IMG/VR virus record: IMGVR_UViG_3300037502_002960
Span: 1 to 64,000 of that record
DNA: 64,000 bases
DNA from: a virus
Direction: 5' to 3' (one strand)
The notes under the pieces were generated by a model. That model was not told the origin of the DNA, ran no database searches, and saw nothing but the letters and a program-made list of their open reading frames with translations. Position 1 is the stretch's first letter, and each line of letters begins with the position of its first letter. Shown piece by piece: positions 1 through 10,200 of this stretch. The translations under genes and the position numbers were made by a program.

Positions 1-1622
1 ACATTATCATACAACGGTGACCAATTATAATCACTCGCTGTATTACTTTCCGTGGCGGTGGTTTTATTCCAAGCTAGACCTAAGTAGCGTTTACCTGTCG
101 GACTGTCACTCATACCACTACCGTTTTCATCATCAGCATACTTTATCCACGTATAAGTCGTTTGACCGTCAGCACCATCTTGACCTGCTACACCATCTTC
201 GCCTTTAATTTTAGACCATGTATAATCTGAATAGGTCGATGATTCCGTCTGCGTTGTCTTATTGTTAGCAATACCAATGTACTCTTTACCATCGGGCGTA
301 TCACTCATACCACTGGTAGGGGTATCAGCGTATTTTACCCACGTGTAAAGGGATTGACCATCAGCTCCAGCAGGACCTTGAACACCTTGAGGACCCGTAT
401 CACCCTTATCACCTTTATCACCAGATACAGAAACAGGGTTTGTATAAGCTGTTCCGCTAGGGTTTGCATATGTAATCTTACTTCTAGTCCATATATACTT
501 TCCTTGTTGCCAAGTTGGTACAGTAGTAGACCAAGAACCCCCAGATAAACTTGTTGGGGATGTCGAATGGTAATATTCTTCAATAATATTTGAAATTGAA
601 CGACCATCGCTTCCGTCTAAGCCATCGCTACCATCTAATCCTTTTGCACCCGTTATATTAACTGGGTCACTATATGTTATAGTCCCATCCTTTGTAACTT
701 TTTTTGTTCTACTCCAAACATAATGGTTTTCCAGCCACTCTGGAGATGTAGTTGACCATCCACTTGTAGGTGGAGTGATAGAGGATAAGTTTACAGCATA
801 TTCTACATCAACGTTAACAATGACGCTTGACACTGACGTGTCTGTATAATCTTTTGCATTTTGTTCCGTTGTAGTCAAATCAGAGGTATACTTTGTTGAA
901 CTTGTTACAGTTGAAATAATTGAATCATCTGTAATTTTCTGTTCAGCATTTGTAATCCTTTGATTTTGGTTTGCCAGTTCACCATCAATTTCATCATTTT
1001 TTTCTTTTATCTTTAGTGCTGTTTTTTCTGATAGGCTTTCAAGTGCAACATAATATTGCAACCAGTAATTTCTAAATGTATCTTTTACTACAGTTATATT
1101 TAAATTGTTGTTTGAACTACTTGTGTCCCAAGGTGAAATTGGTGTTAACCCATCTAAATAAGATTTTAAATCATTATATGTATTTGTTAAAGCTATATAG
1201 GACGTATCGCTTGTTGACAAACCAACATTCAATGCAGATTTTCTAACAGACCAAAACTTACCTTTACTACTAGAGTCTAAAGTCGAAACAGTTGGCAATG
1301 TTGTAGTCACATTGTCCAAAACAAAACCAATAATTTCAGTTAACCTATCCTTTATAATTTGTCTTTCATTAAAATCTATTAAATTATCATTAGCAATATT
1401 TCCCAATGTCTCTTGTATCTCTGTTATCTTCACGCTTAAATCTGGGTCAAGCTCGCCCACTTCAACCCAAGTAGAACCGTTCCACTTTTTAACCATATTT
1501 GGTGTGGTTGAAGAGTCTATCCATATTGTACCATTACTTGGATTAGTAGGTTCAACATCGCTTGCCCAAGCATCATTCAAATCTAACAACGATAAAGAGC
1601 CTGTTGCTATCGTTTGTCCCAT
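1..1622 (-). CDS. Collagen-like phage tail fibre protein (C-terminus outside window)
   Basis: The frame is open from an ATG at 1622 (AAAGGAG upstream) to the left edge without a stop, so at least 540 residues are present and the C-terminus is missing. The first 60 residues resemble fibre/appendage proteins (a Trp-rich N-terminal module with W-I-D-S-S and K-K-W-N-G motifs). A coiled-coil-prone middle follows, then Gly-X-Y collagen-like stretches (G-L-D-G-S-D-G, G-D-K-G-D-K-G-D-T-G-P-Q-G) alternating with a repeated module built around Y-T-W-I/V-K-Y-A-D and G-K-x-Y-x-G-I/L-A. It lies downstream of the paralogous fibre gene and of Tal, so it is probably a distal host-contact fibre. Tail location is inferred from context; fibre identity is well supported, receptor unknown. 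Confidence 0.85.
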   Translation of the reverse strand, partial: MGQTIATGSLSLLDLNDAWASDVEPTNPSNGTIWIDSSTTPNMVKKWNGSTWVEVGELDPDLSVKITEIQETLGNIANDNLIDFNERQIIKDRLTEIIGFVLDNVTTTLPTVSTLDSSSKGKFWSVRKSALNVGLSTSDTSYIALTNTYNDLKSYLDGLTPISPWDTSSSNNNLNITVVKDTFRNYWLQYYVALESLSEKTALKIKEKNDEIDGELANQNQRITNAEQKITDDSIISTVTSSTKYTSDLTTTEQNAKDYTDTSVSSVIVNVDVEYAVNLSSITPPTSGWSTTSPEWLENHYVWSRTKKVTKDGTITYSDPVNITGAKGLDGSDGLDGSDGRSISNIIEEYYHSTSPTSLSGGSWSTTVPTWQQGKYIWTRSKITYANPSGTAYTNPVSVSGDKGDKGDTGPQGVQGPAGADGQSLYTWVKYADTPTSGMSDTPDGKEYIGIANNKTTQTESSTYSDYTWSKIKGEDGVAGQDGADGQTTYTWIKYADDENGSGMSDSPTGKRYLGLAWNKTTATESNTASDYNWSPLYDN

Positions 1623-1643
1623 TATTTAGCACTCCTTTTTCAT

Positions 1644-1676
1644 AATAAAAGAGCCACTTAAAATAGCTCTTTTATT
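1644..1676 (-). terminator. Perfect inverted repeat between the two fibre genes
   Basis: Two perfect 11-bp arms (1644-1654 and 1666-1676, AATAAAAGAGC) surround an 11-nt loop. Read on the minus strand the right half ends in GCTCTTTT, giving a short U-tract. It may partly terminate transcripts from the upstream fibre gene before the next one. Confidence 0.6.
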
Positions 1677-1736
1677 ATTTTCCCTTATTAAATTATACCA
1701 TAATTATTATAATATGTCAAATTATGTGATATTTTA

Positions 1737-3206
1737 TTATTTTGATACATCACAAACTAAACTTGCTCTCACTTCAATATCACTGGCGTTTACAGTGATA
1801 GTTTTTCCTGTTGGGCTACCAAATGCGCTTATTAAAGTATTGGTTGAATTATATAATGACCAAGTATAGGTGTACTCTGTACCGCCACTATCAATTTCAG
1901 CACCGTTTCTGAAAAGTTTTGCTGTAAAATTAGAACTTCCTTGCCCATTTTTAAAAGTGCTAACACCATTAACCACAACAAGTATTGGGTCGCTAACATC
2001 AGTCATCGTGCATACGTCTTGATATTTGTTTCCGTCATATGTAACCACACATTTAAAAGATTCAACACTAGGTATTGCACTTGCAGGTACAGTTAATGTC
2101 TTAGTTGTATATCCAGTTGTTCCTATGTTATAAGTTGAAGTCAACTTTCTCCAACCATTACCACCGTCGATATCTCCACCGCTAGAGGTCGTTGCTGTTG
2201 GGTCTTGGACATACCATTTAAATGCGGTTCCGTTTACCTGTGACGAGCCTTTGTATAACGTAACTTCAGCAGTTAATGTACCTTCTTCATTTTTAATAAT
2301 ATTACCGTTTGGCGTCCAAACCATTGCAACAACAGAATCTTCGCCCTTGTCTCCTTTTGTTTTGTTCCATGTATAGTCGGCAGGAGTTAAGCTATCAGCT
2401 TGAGTAAAATCTACGTACGTACCAATCCAGTCGCCAACATCTTCACCATTATTACCTGTAAAGGTAGAACCACCATCATTAGAGTATTTTATATGCAGAT
2501 AGCTTGTTTGACCATCCGTACCGTTTTCACCAGCAATACCGTCTTCACCTTTAATTAAACTCCAGCTATAAGATGTATTGCTCGTTGGAGCACTAGCTGT
2601 TTGGGTAGTTGCAGTACCAATATATATAGCACCAGCAGGATTTGTTGTCATCCCGCTACCATCAGAGTTTTGACTATATCTTATCCATAGATATGAACTA
2701 GTCCCATCTGCACCATCTTGACCATCAAAGTAATCAGTGCCTTTTACTGGAGTGTAACCATCTTGACCTTTTTCACCATTAGAAACTTTTACAAGTTCAA
2801 TATCTGATTTTGTTGTAATATCAAACCCAGTCGAGGGGTCTGTGTAAACAATTTCACAAACATAAGCCATAGAGTTGTTTGAAGTCAAAACGTTTGAAGA
2901 TATTACTAGATTTGTTCCCAGCGTATAAGTTGAATCACTCACTGTGATTTCCGTTAGAGTTCCACCACCATTTACTTGGTAATACCACTTTATAGATTTT
3001 GCATCACCTATAATATTTGTGTTTGTTCCAGCTATAAAAAGCTGAGGTGTTAAAGTTTGATTACTTACACTGTAGTTTGGTGTGTAACTATTGTCGTTTG
3101 GGTTGTGAATAACTGTTTTTGATTGACTAGCACCTATATAAGAAACTATTTGCTTTGAATCATTTAAGTCTGTAATTGTCATTTGACCAGAACTTACTAT
3201 TGCCAT
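1737..3206 (-). CDS. Tail fibre/appendage protein with Ig-like and collagen-like modules
   Basis: The 489-residue product starts at an ATG with AAAGGAGAG eight bases upstream. Three beta-rich Ig-like segments are visible (about residues 40-130, 290-400 and 405-489), separated by short collagen-like runs (G-E-K-G-Q-D-G; G-A-D-G; G-E-N-G-T-D-G) and two copies of the Y-L-W/H-I-R/K-Y-S module. The C-terminal domain, ending G-K-T-I-T-V-N-A-S-D-I, matches the end of the neighbouring Tal protein (G-N-T-I-T-I-D-G-S-D-I), so this domain has been duplicated within the operon. The protein probably decorates the tail tip or forms a side fibre. Function is inferred from composition and position. Confidence 0.82.
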   Translation of the reverse strand: MAIVSSGQMTITDLNDSKQIVSYIGASQSKTVIHNPNDNSYTPNYSVSNQTLTPQLFIAGTNTNIIGDAKSIKWYYQVNGGGTLTEITVSDSTYTLGTNLVISSNVLTSNNSMAYVCEIVYTDPSTGFDITTKSDIELVKVSNGEKGQDGYTPVKGTDYFDGQDGADGTSSYLWIRYSQNSDGSGMTTNPAGAIYIGTATTQTASAPTSNTSYSWSLIKGEDGIAGENGTDGQTSYLHIKYSNDGGSTFTGNNGEDVGDWIGTYVDFTQADSLTPADYTWNKTKGDKGEDSVVAMVWTPNGNIIKNEEGTLTAEVTLYKGSSQVNGTAFKWYVQDPTATTSSGGDIDGGNGWRKLTSTYNIGTTGYTTKTLTVPASAIPSVESFKCVVTYDGNKYQDVCTMTDVSDPILVVVNGVSTFKNGQGSSNFTAKLFRNGAEIDSGGTEYTYTWSLYNSTNTLISAFGSPTGKTITVNASDIEVRASLVCDVSK

Positions 3207-3221
3207 GTTAACTCTCTCCTT

Positions 3222-5897
3222 TTATTTCACTATATCTATATCACAAGAAAATGTTGCTCTTTTGTCAATGTCACTTCCGTCAATTGTAATCGTATTTCCA
3301 ACTCCCACATGTTCGTTGTTCCAAACTGTATCGACCGTCCCGTCACTGTTAACCTTATTCCATATAAAACTGGTTGTTGGTAATGTGTTGGTAATGTTAT
3401 CCTTTCCCCTGTATACCTTAGCTGTTATAGTTGTATTAATAATATTATTTTTAAATGTAAGACCGTTAGAAGATATTAACTCAACCTTCCAAACAACATC
3501 ATTTTCTACCTCATCTATTCTGCTGTTAGCTTCATCATTCAGAACTTTTGCCTGTTTTTCTATTAATGAATCAATCTCAATTTGCGAGTGAGTAAAGTTA
3601 TTCAAGGCAGTGTCATATTCAGATTTAACTATTAAAGTTGTTTTTGACATGTTTTGAGCATCAAGTAGTGTATATCCATCTTCTTGTAAATTAACATATA
3701 AATAATCATACAGCGATTGGTAGTTATTCTTATAATCAACTACAGATTGAATGCTGTTCCCACCATCTGTAAAAAATGTGTTTAATTTATCAATTGTATA
3801 TGAATATGTTGGCTCATATTGATTATTCCAATAATTTAATAGCGTCCTTTTTTCATATGACGTAACAAAATTATCATCACTAAGCTCTTCGGTAAATCTT
3901 GTTGCGCTCTGCCAATCATCTTTTAAGTTTCCACCAGATGAACTTCTCACAATGAAAGAATCTGCTTCTATAACAACACCGCTATTATCAAATGTGAATG
4001 AGCCATTTTGGTTTGTTATTAAAAGATTTTCCCCAGCAATTACTCTACCAAGCAATCTCTCTGCTACAACGCCATCTGGAGTAATAGCTGTTTGCCAGTT
4101 TTCTCCGCCATCTTTGGACAGTGCCAGCACACCACTTTGCATAATAATTACTTCATTTGGGAAATCTGGGTTTTGTATAATAATACCACGATTTGACATC
4201 TCGACACTGTTATTTACCCCAGCAATAATTTTATTTTTTGTGGCGTCCCAAGCATTTTGTATAATAGAAAGAACATCATTTTCAACTTTGTTAACCTTAT
4301 CCCATTTATGTTTGTTAACCTCTAATACTGTTGTTGCGCTAGTATTTTTGTAAATTACCTGTTGCAACTTTTCCATATCATCTAAGAGTTCTCTAGTGTT
4401 TGCCACGATAAGGTTTGCCGTTCCTTCTTCAAAATCAAACTCTATTTCTACTATAGTAGCCATATAATCAAGGTTCATTTGTGGATATCTTACTTTGATT
4501 CTATCCCCAACAACAAGCTTATCCCAATAATATTGCTCTTCTACAACATTCATAAGGTTGTCCATAGAAACATCTAACACAATCTTTGGCTCTCTTATCT
4601 TTGTAAACTCTCTTAAGCCATCATCATACAATTCTTGTTCATCTATATATCTATCGTCTCTCCACGTTTTTTCAATTATGTAAAACTCAAGTTCCTCAAT
4701 TAATTCTTGGGTAAAATTAGATTCCTTAGAAATTGTATTGTAAAGTGTATCTAATTCTGATACAACAGTATCAATTTCTTGCTGTAGAGTCAAAATTTCA
4801 CCTTTTTTATTGTTTACTTCTTGTTGCTTTAAGTCTCTTTCGGATTCTCTTTGCGTTATCAAGGCTGTATCATTTGTTGATTTTGCAATATCTAGTAAAC
4901 CTAGTATATTTTCTAGTTCTCCTTCTAACAGCATCAAATCGGATTCCAGAACAATCATGCTAGAACGTTTTGTAGCTAAAAGGTTTTGTTTGTCTTTTAT
5001 TGTTTGAGCGTTTTCACCAACAGACTTATTGTGGTCAAGTATAGCATGACACAAGTCATCAGACATATAATAAGAACTTTTTACTACTTCTTTTGTTACC
5101 TCATCTCTTTCAAATGGATACATAAAGTAAGAAAAGTCTTCTATGTATCTTTGCCCTGTAGGATTAACATTGTTTATACTTAGACCGTCGTCACCCTCAA
5201 TGTATAACCTTGTTACCATTTCATCTGTTGTTCTCGTTTTTCTTATGGTTTTTAATAATCTGCCATAGTTAACCGTTAAGCCACGAAACTTACCATAAGC
5301 ATCTGGGTCTTTTAAAGAAACAGACTTATTTTCTGTATCCCAAACAATAAGACCACCGAAAGCTTCAGCAACGTTATTTAGAGACTCCATTCTTGTTGAA
5401 TCTGATGAACTAACATCGTTCATGGAACGATACATATGGTCAAACATTGTATCGACTTCACCCAAAGCAAACTCTGTTCCTGTCAAGACATGTGTTAAAG
5501 CTTGAGTGCCGTTGTACGTCATATCTTCTTCAAAAATAACAGACTCTTTATCTTTAAGGATATTACCATAAGAATAACAAGAAACAGTAAACGTGTCTGT
5601 ATCTCCACCATCTTCCTGTATAGAGTCAACTATAAACCACTCTTTGTAAGCCCCAAAAGTTAGTTTTATCAACATTTTCTCTTTTATTAAATGTGTATCT
5701 TTATTATCTATTAAAATACTCTCTTCGCTATCCACCTTATATGGTATCGAGAATGTCAACTCATTTACTGAACCAAGTTTAAATTTGGCTGAATCAGAAA
5801 ACTTTTCTGTAATAACTCCAATCACAGTTCTATTAGGTTTAGCCAAATGTAACTTGGCATTCTTTATTTTTTTATTATAATCAATATCTACGAACAA
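3222..5897 (-). CDS. Tail-associated (Tal-like) minor structural protein
   Basis: The 891-residue protein begins at TTG with AAAGGGGGAG upstream. Its N-terminal 260 residues look like the Tal/Gp44-like tail-tip hub family (beta-rich, with motifs such as T-F-S-I-P-Y and E-W-F-I-V-D-S-I). A charged coiled coil follows at about residues 285-400, then a region with G-V-L-A-L-S-K-D-G typical of tail-tip proteins. The last 80 residues form an Ig-like domain shared with the downstream fibre protein. Tal proteins close the tail tube and attach fibres. Its place directly after Dit and the tape measure gene supports this. No peptidase motif is obvious here; cell-wall cleavage may instead be supplied by the adjacent papain-like protein. 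Confidence 0.88.
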   Translation of the reverse strand: MFVDIDYNKKIKNAKLHLAKPNRTVIGVITEKFSDSAKFKLGSVNELTFSIPYKVDSEESILIDNKDTHLIKEKMLIKLTFGAYKEWFIVDSIQEDGGDTDTFTVSCYSYGNILKDKESVIFEEDMTYNGTQALTHVLTGTEFALGEVDTMFDHMYRSMNDVSSSDSTRMESLNNVAEAFGGLIVWDTENKSVSLKDPDAYGKFRGLTVNYGRLLKTIRKTRTTDEMVTRLYIEGDDGLSINNVNPTGQRYIEDFSYFMYPFERDEVTKEVVKSSYYMSDDLCHAILDHNKSVGENAQTIKDKQNLLATKRSSMIVLESDLMLLEGELENILGLLDIAKSTNDTALITQRESERDLKQQEVNNKKGEILTLQQEIDTVVSELDTLYNTISKESNFTQELIEELEFYIIEKTWRDDRYIDEQELYDDGLREFTKIREPKIVLDVSMDNLMNVVEEQYYWDKLVVGDRIKVRYPQMNLDYMATIVEIEFDFEEGTANLIVANTRELLDDMEKLQQVIYKNTSATTVLEVNKHKWDKVNKVENDVLSIIQNAWDATKNKIIAGVNNSVEMSNRGIIIQNPDFPNEVIIMQSGVLALSKDGGENWQTAITPDGVVAERLLGRVIAGENLLITNQNGSFTFDNSGVVIEADSFIVRSSSGGNLKDDWQSATRFTEELSDDNFVTSYEKRTLLNYWNNQYEPTYSYTIDKLNTFFTDGGNSIQSVVDYKNNYQSLYDYLYVNLQEDGYTLLDAQNMSKTTLIVKSEYDTALNNFTHSQIEIDSLIEKQAKVLNDEANSRIDEVENDVVWKVELISSNGLTFKNNIINTTITAKVYRGKDNITNTLPTTSFIWNKVNSDGTVDTVWNNEHVGVGNTITIDGSDIDKRATFSCDIDIVK

Positions 5898-5899
5898 TC

Positions 5900-6397
5900 T
5901 TACTCCCCCTTTTTCTCAAAATCGTACGACTCTAATAATTCTTTAGGTGTTACGTTTACCAAATTGTCATAATTTTTTCTTTTTATACCAGACTTGAAAA
6001 GAACTATATCTATCAGTTCACTACATATAAGCCTGTTGTAATTGTTTGAAAAATTTTTAAACTTAATATTGAATATTAACGATAAAGCCAAAGATAATAC
6101 TTGTTTATAGTCATACTTTTTGCCCAATTCTTTATAGGCATTGTCTAATATTCTATATTTATGTTCACTGGATAAATTTTTAATATAATAGATTTCATGT
6201 ATATTATTGTCTATTCTTAGATTTGTTAGCCTAGTATTTACAAACCTATCAGATTCTATTATAACAGCCTCTTTTAACAGTTCGTTATACGCTACAATCA
6301 TACCAACATGAGTATATTCACTTTTTGTCAATTTTGATATAATTAGGGATATGAAAGATTCTTTGTTTTTTTTAAAAAAAACTACACTTCCTATCAT
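5900..6397 (-). CDS. Permuted papain-like (YiiX/NlpC-P60 type) hydrolase
   Basis: The 165-residue protein carries the hallmarks of circularly permuted papain-fold amidases and peptidases: T-H30-V-G near the N-terminus, an acidic residue E48 after a beta strand, and the nucleophile motif I-C125-S-E-L. In this family Cys and His form the catalytic pair. The ATG start is preceded by AAGGGGTG. The gene sits between Dit and Tal, a position where tail phages often place a wall-degrading enzyme, so a role in local peptidoglycan or wall-polymer processing during entry is a reasonable inference. A lipid or acyl-transfer substrate is also possible for this fold. Family assignment is fairly firm, substrate unknown. 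Confidence 0.72.
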   Translation of the reverse strand: MIGSVVFFKKNKESFISLIISKLTKSEYTHVGMIVAYNELLKEAVIIESDRFVNTRLTNLRIDNNIHEIYYIKNLSSEHKYRILDNAYKELGKKYDYKQVLSLALSLIFNIKFKNFSNNYNRLICSELIDIVLFKSGIKRKNYDNLVNVTPKELLESYDFEKKGE

Positions 6398-6459
6398 TTT
6401 TTCACCCCTTATTAGTAATATTATACCATTAATTTTAATTTATGTCAAATATTACAATA

Positions 6460-7233
6460 TTAAAATCTATATTTTTCTCTGTATCTGAAAGTTATTTCAC
6501 AAGTTCCCTCTATAAAAAAGTCGTTATTGCCAACCTTCATTTCTAGGTCGTGAAAATCACCAATGATATTGTCATATCTATAAACACCAACAATATCAGT
6601 CTCTATCATTTCTTTTTCTGAATTTATATATATGTCTTCTTGGTCTGTTAGGTCTCTAATTTCAAAAATTTCAGAATCTTTAGTAATAGTTATATTGCCT
6701 ATACCGATTTTCTTTATAGATAATTCTGGGTATACAGACGTGTGCCCATCGTTCATAATCGATATCGTATATCCGTTAACATTTGTACTTAGGTCATAAG
6801 GTTCTGTAATCACTAGTGGTGATTCAAATTTTGATGATTTTGTTCTCATCGTAATTTGTAAATAACCCTCTTTTAAACCATTGTGAACAATTCTTGAATC
6901 ACCTACAGGCATACAGTGCATTATTTTGTCTGGGCTATTCTTCATACTCATCGGTCTATAATACCCCTTGTACAACCATCTGATTATGTTATCAAGTTTG
7001 AAATTATCAAAACCTTTATCAAAAGCTAAGTACATTTCAAATTCTCTTGGTGATTCATCTAGGCTGTGAAACATAGGTTCATCAGAACCTTTTACAGATG
7101 TTTCGTTTATTGCTATCCCAGAAACAAATTGTTCATCATACATTCCACTACCAATCATCACATTCTTTATGCCATAATCTTCAGAATATTCACCATCATA
7201 AAAGAATCCTATACTGTCATTAATAGTTCCCAT
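6460..7233 (-). CDS. Distal tail protein (Dit-like)
   Basis: The 257-residue protein starts with a short beta segment (F-F-Y-D-G-E-Y-S-E-D-Y-G-I) characteristic of siphophage Dit or phage tail component proteins, followed by alternating strands and the typical E-F-x-M/L-x-L-A-F-x-K segment near residue 85. Dit forms the hexameric ring joining the tail tube to the Tal hub. It is encoded immediately downstream of the tape measure gene, the canonical Dit position, and has a good ribosome-binding site (AAAGGGGTG, 7 nt before ATG). Confidence 0.87.
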   Translation of the reverse strand: MGTINDSIGFFYDGEYSEDYGIKNVMIGSGMYDEQFVSGIAINETSVKGSDEPMFHSLDESPREFEMYLAFDKGFDNFKLDNIIRWLYKGYYRPMSMKNSPDKIMHCMPVGDSRIVHNGLKEGYLQITMRTKSSKFESPLVITEPYDLSTNVNGYTISIMNDGHTSVYPELSIKKIGIGNITITKDSEIFEIRDLTDQEDIYINSEKEMIETDIVGVYRYDNIIGDFHDLEMKVGNNDFFIEGTCEITFRYREKYRF

Positions 7234-7264
7234 TTCTTCACCCCTTTAAAAAGAAGGAGCGGAA

Positions 7265-10200
7265 TTATCTCCCGCTCTTTTTAACCTCTTTGAGTATTTC
7301 TCTTGCGATATTTTTCTCGCTCTTTTTATCTGCACCATGCACATTAACAATAATGTCACCATATGTTACCGTAGAAATCGAACCTGCTGTCTGAAGTTTA
7401 TCCATGTGATTTGATGTTGAAACCTTAGGCAGTATGTTCTTAACTTTATCCATAATCTTTGCCGTGTCTAGTATGTTTTTAGTTTGATTTTCGTTTAAAA
7501 CAAGTTCTTTCTTATGTAACATAGCAATTCTGCCATCATCTCCAGCCCATTCGCCTGTGTAACCTCCACTCCTAAATGGAATTAAGAGTTTCTTACCAAC
7601 TTGTAATCTTCTAGGGTCTATCTTCGAGTTGGCTTCGGCTATTTTCTTCCATTGCAAAGAGTTACCATAGTATTTATTGGCTAAATCCCACATAGTATCA
7701 CCCTTTTTAATAGTATGGTATCTAGGTGATGGAGCAGGCTTAGGTTTACTAGAACTGCTTGAGCCACTAGAGCCAGTAGAGGATTTTGCTGTTGTTTGAG
7801 ACGGTTTTGAAGCTGTTGAACCAGAACCAGTGTAAGCTTTGTATTTGACTTCTTCAGCATCTCTTATGTTTTTAAGAATTCCTTCGAGTTCAAATGTTAA
7901 ATTTTTAACGTCCAAGTTGAACATGTTTTCAAACTCTTTCTTAATTTCACTAGAAAGATTAGCAAAGTTCTCACCAATACTATTGAAATTACCGTTAGCC
8001 ATCTCTTCTAATCTTTGATTCATAGTTTCTAATTCACCATTTAATGTTGAGAAGTTACCCTGGATAAACTGATTTCTCATTTCGCTCCAACGCTGTTCAT
8101 CGTTTATCATTTTCTCATAGAAAGCATTTACTGCAATTGATTCCTGTTCTAGCTTTTCTAACTTACTGTTGTAAGACGCTTCTTCAAAAGCTTTTTCTGT
8201 TTCAAATTTAGCAATTTGCTCTTCTCTTTGAGTGTTTATAGACTGTATGAAAAGCTCATCTTGTCTATTTTTTGTCATATCAACAATTTCTGCGTTTAAA
8301 TTTGTTAATTCTGTTTGCATTTCTGCAAGCTTTTTGCGCCCCTCTAAAGATGTATCACGAGATAAAATGGAGATTTTATTTGTTAAATCGGCTTTCTTTG
8401 CGTTCTTTTCGTTAAGTTGTTCTTTAAATTCTTCTTCATTTTTCTCTTGGTCAATTTTCTTAAGTTTTTCATCATAGACGGCATTTATTTTACTAATTTC
8501 TTCATCGTACTTATCCATCTTACTTTTATGAGCTTTTTCAAGCTCTTTTCTTTCAAAGTCGATTGCTTGTTGAGCCATAGTTTGCATTTGACTGTAATAA
8601 CTTTTAAGCTTTTCAATACCTCTATCAGCCACAGAGCCTCTGACATCTAAAATGTTTTTCTCTGCATTTAGTACAGAAATAGTTATATCTTCTAGCGACT
8701 CTTTTGCGTCTCTAAGTTTTTCCTCGACGTTTTTAGCCTCTTTAGATGATTTTCCATATTTTTTGACGGCATCATTATACATTTTTTGTAAATCACTAAC
8801 CATGTTCTTTGTGGTCGCCTGTTCTTTTCTAAGACTATTGGCTCTTTCTCCCAACAAGCTTAGTTCTTTTTTAATGTTATCTGGGTCAACAAGTCCAGCT
8901 ACCTCAATCTCGAATTCAATGTCATCTGTTTTGTCCTTGATGCCAGTTACAATTTTTTCATAATTTGTTGTGATTTCTGCAACCCAATCCTCGAACATCT
9001 GCGTTGTCTTTTCTTTAATTGAGTTGGTTACATCAATGACTTCTTTTTCTAAACTTTGAATTTTGCTAATATTTGATTCGTATTCTCTCATCAAATCATT
9101 ATATTTATCCCTTTGAGCTTTGGTGTGTTTACTTGTATTCTTAAGCGATGATAATTGTCTCTCTATAGCTTTTTGTCTGTTTTTAGTGTTAGACAAATCT
9201 TTCTTTTGAACGGCTAATAATCTTTGTTCTTCCGTAACAACCTGTTTAAGAGCGTTTCTGTATTTTAATGTTCCTTCGGTCATCGCATTCATTCTTGCTT
9301 CTATTTTACCTATATTACTATTTAGTGCACTAGCTTGTCTTTCCTCTTTATTGTAAGTAAATAAATCGGACAGCTCGTCTGCATAGGCAGAGAATTGGTA
9401 ATCACCATCTAAGTTTGTACCACCAACATAGACTGATTGTGATATAGTACCACTTGTTCCAGAACCTCCAGAACCACTAGTACCACTCTCACCGCTCAAA
9501 GCTCCTACAGAACCAGATTCTTGACCTATTCCACGTCCCATAAAGAAGTTTCTTATGCCACCAAATACCCCAGTTGAAGGTGTAGATGGGACTCTGTTTC
9601 CAGCAGATATAGCCCTGTTAGCTTTGGTAATATAAGTATCTAACGTTGACATAGCGTTTCTAGCTGATGTATTCATATTTATCACAGCAGTTTTAGCATC
9701 GTTTGCTGAACGTCTTATTTTATCTATGACATTTACCTGCTGTTTATGCTTGGTTATCATAGAGTTTGTATTTCTAGATACTCCAGATTTCATATCTTCA
9801 AAAGATTTTGAGCTTTTATCAGCCATATCATTGAATTTATCTCTAAAATTAACAATCTTCTCTACGTCAAGCTTTTCCAAAGATTTTTTAAGGTCTTTTA
9901 CTTTATCATCAGCCTTTTCAACTGAATCTTTAAGTTTGTCGATACCTTTTCTGTCAATTCTACTAGCTAAATTTTTAATATCTTTGAGAGCATCTTCTAA
10001 ATCATTTACAGCACTTTGTGCATTAATAGCACTCTCTCTTAATTCATCTATATCTCCTTTTGAATCAGAAAACAGCGAAGCAACAGAATCTAGAATGTTG
10101 CTAAACATATCTTTTAATGCCGTACCAATTTCCTCTAGTTTGCTAACTTTACCTTCTATTTGACCAAAAGTTCTATCTAAATCTTCTAGAGAAAGTTTTG

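Noticed and set aside
335-607. 90-codon minus-strand frame inside the collagen-like fibre gene
   Set aside because: It is an out-of-frame reading of the Gly-X-Y repeats; the fibre frame is open to the window edge.
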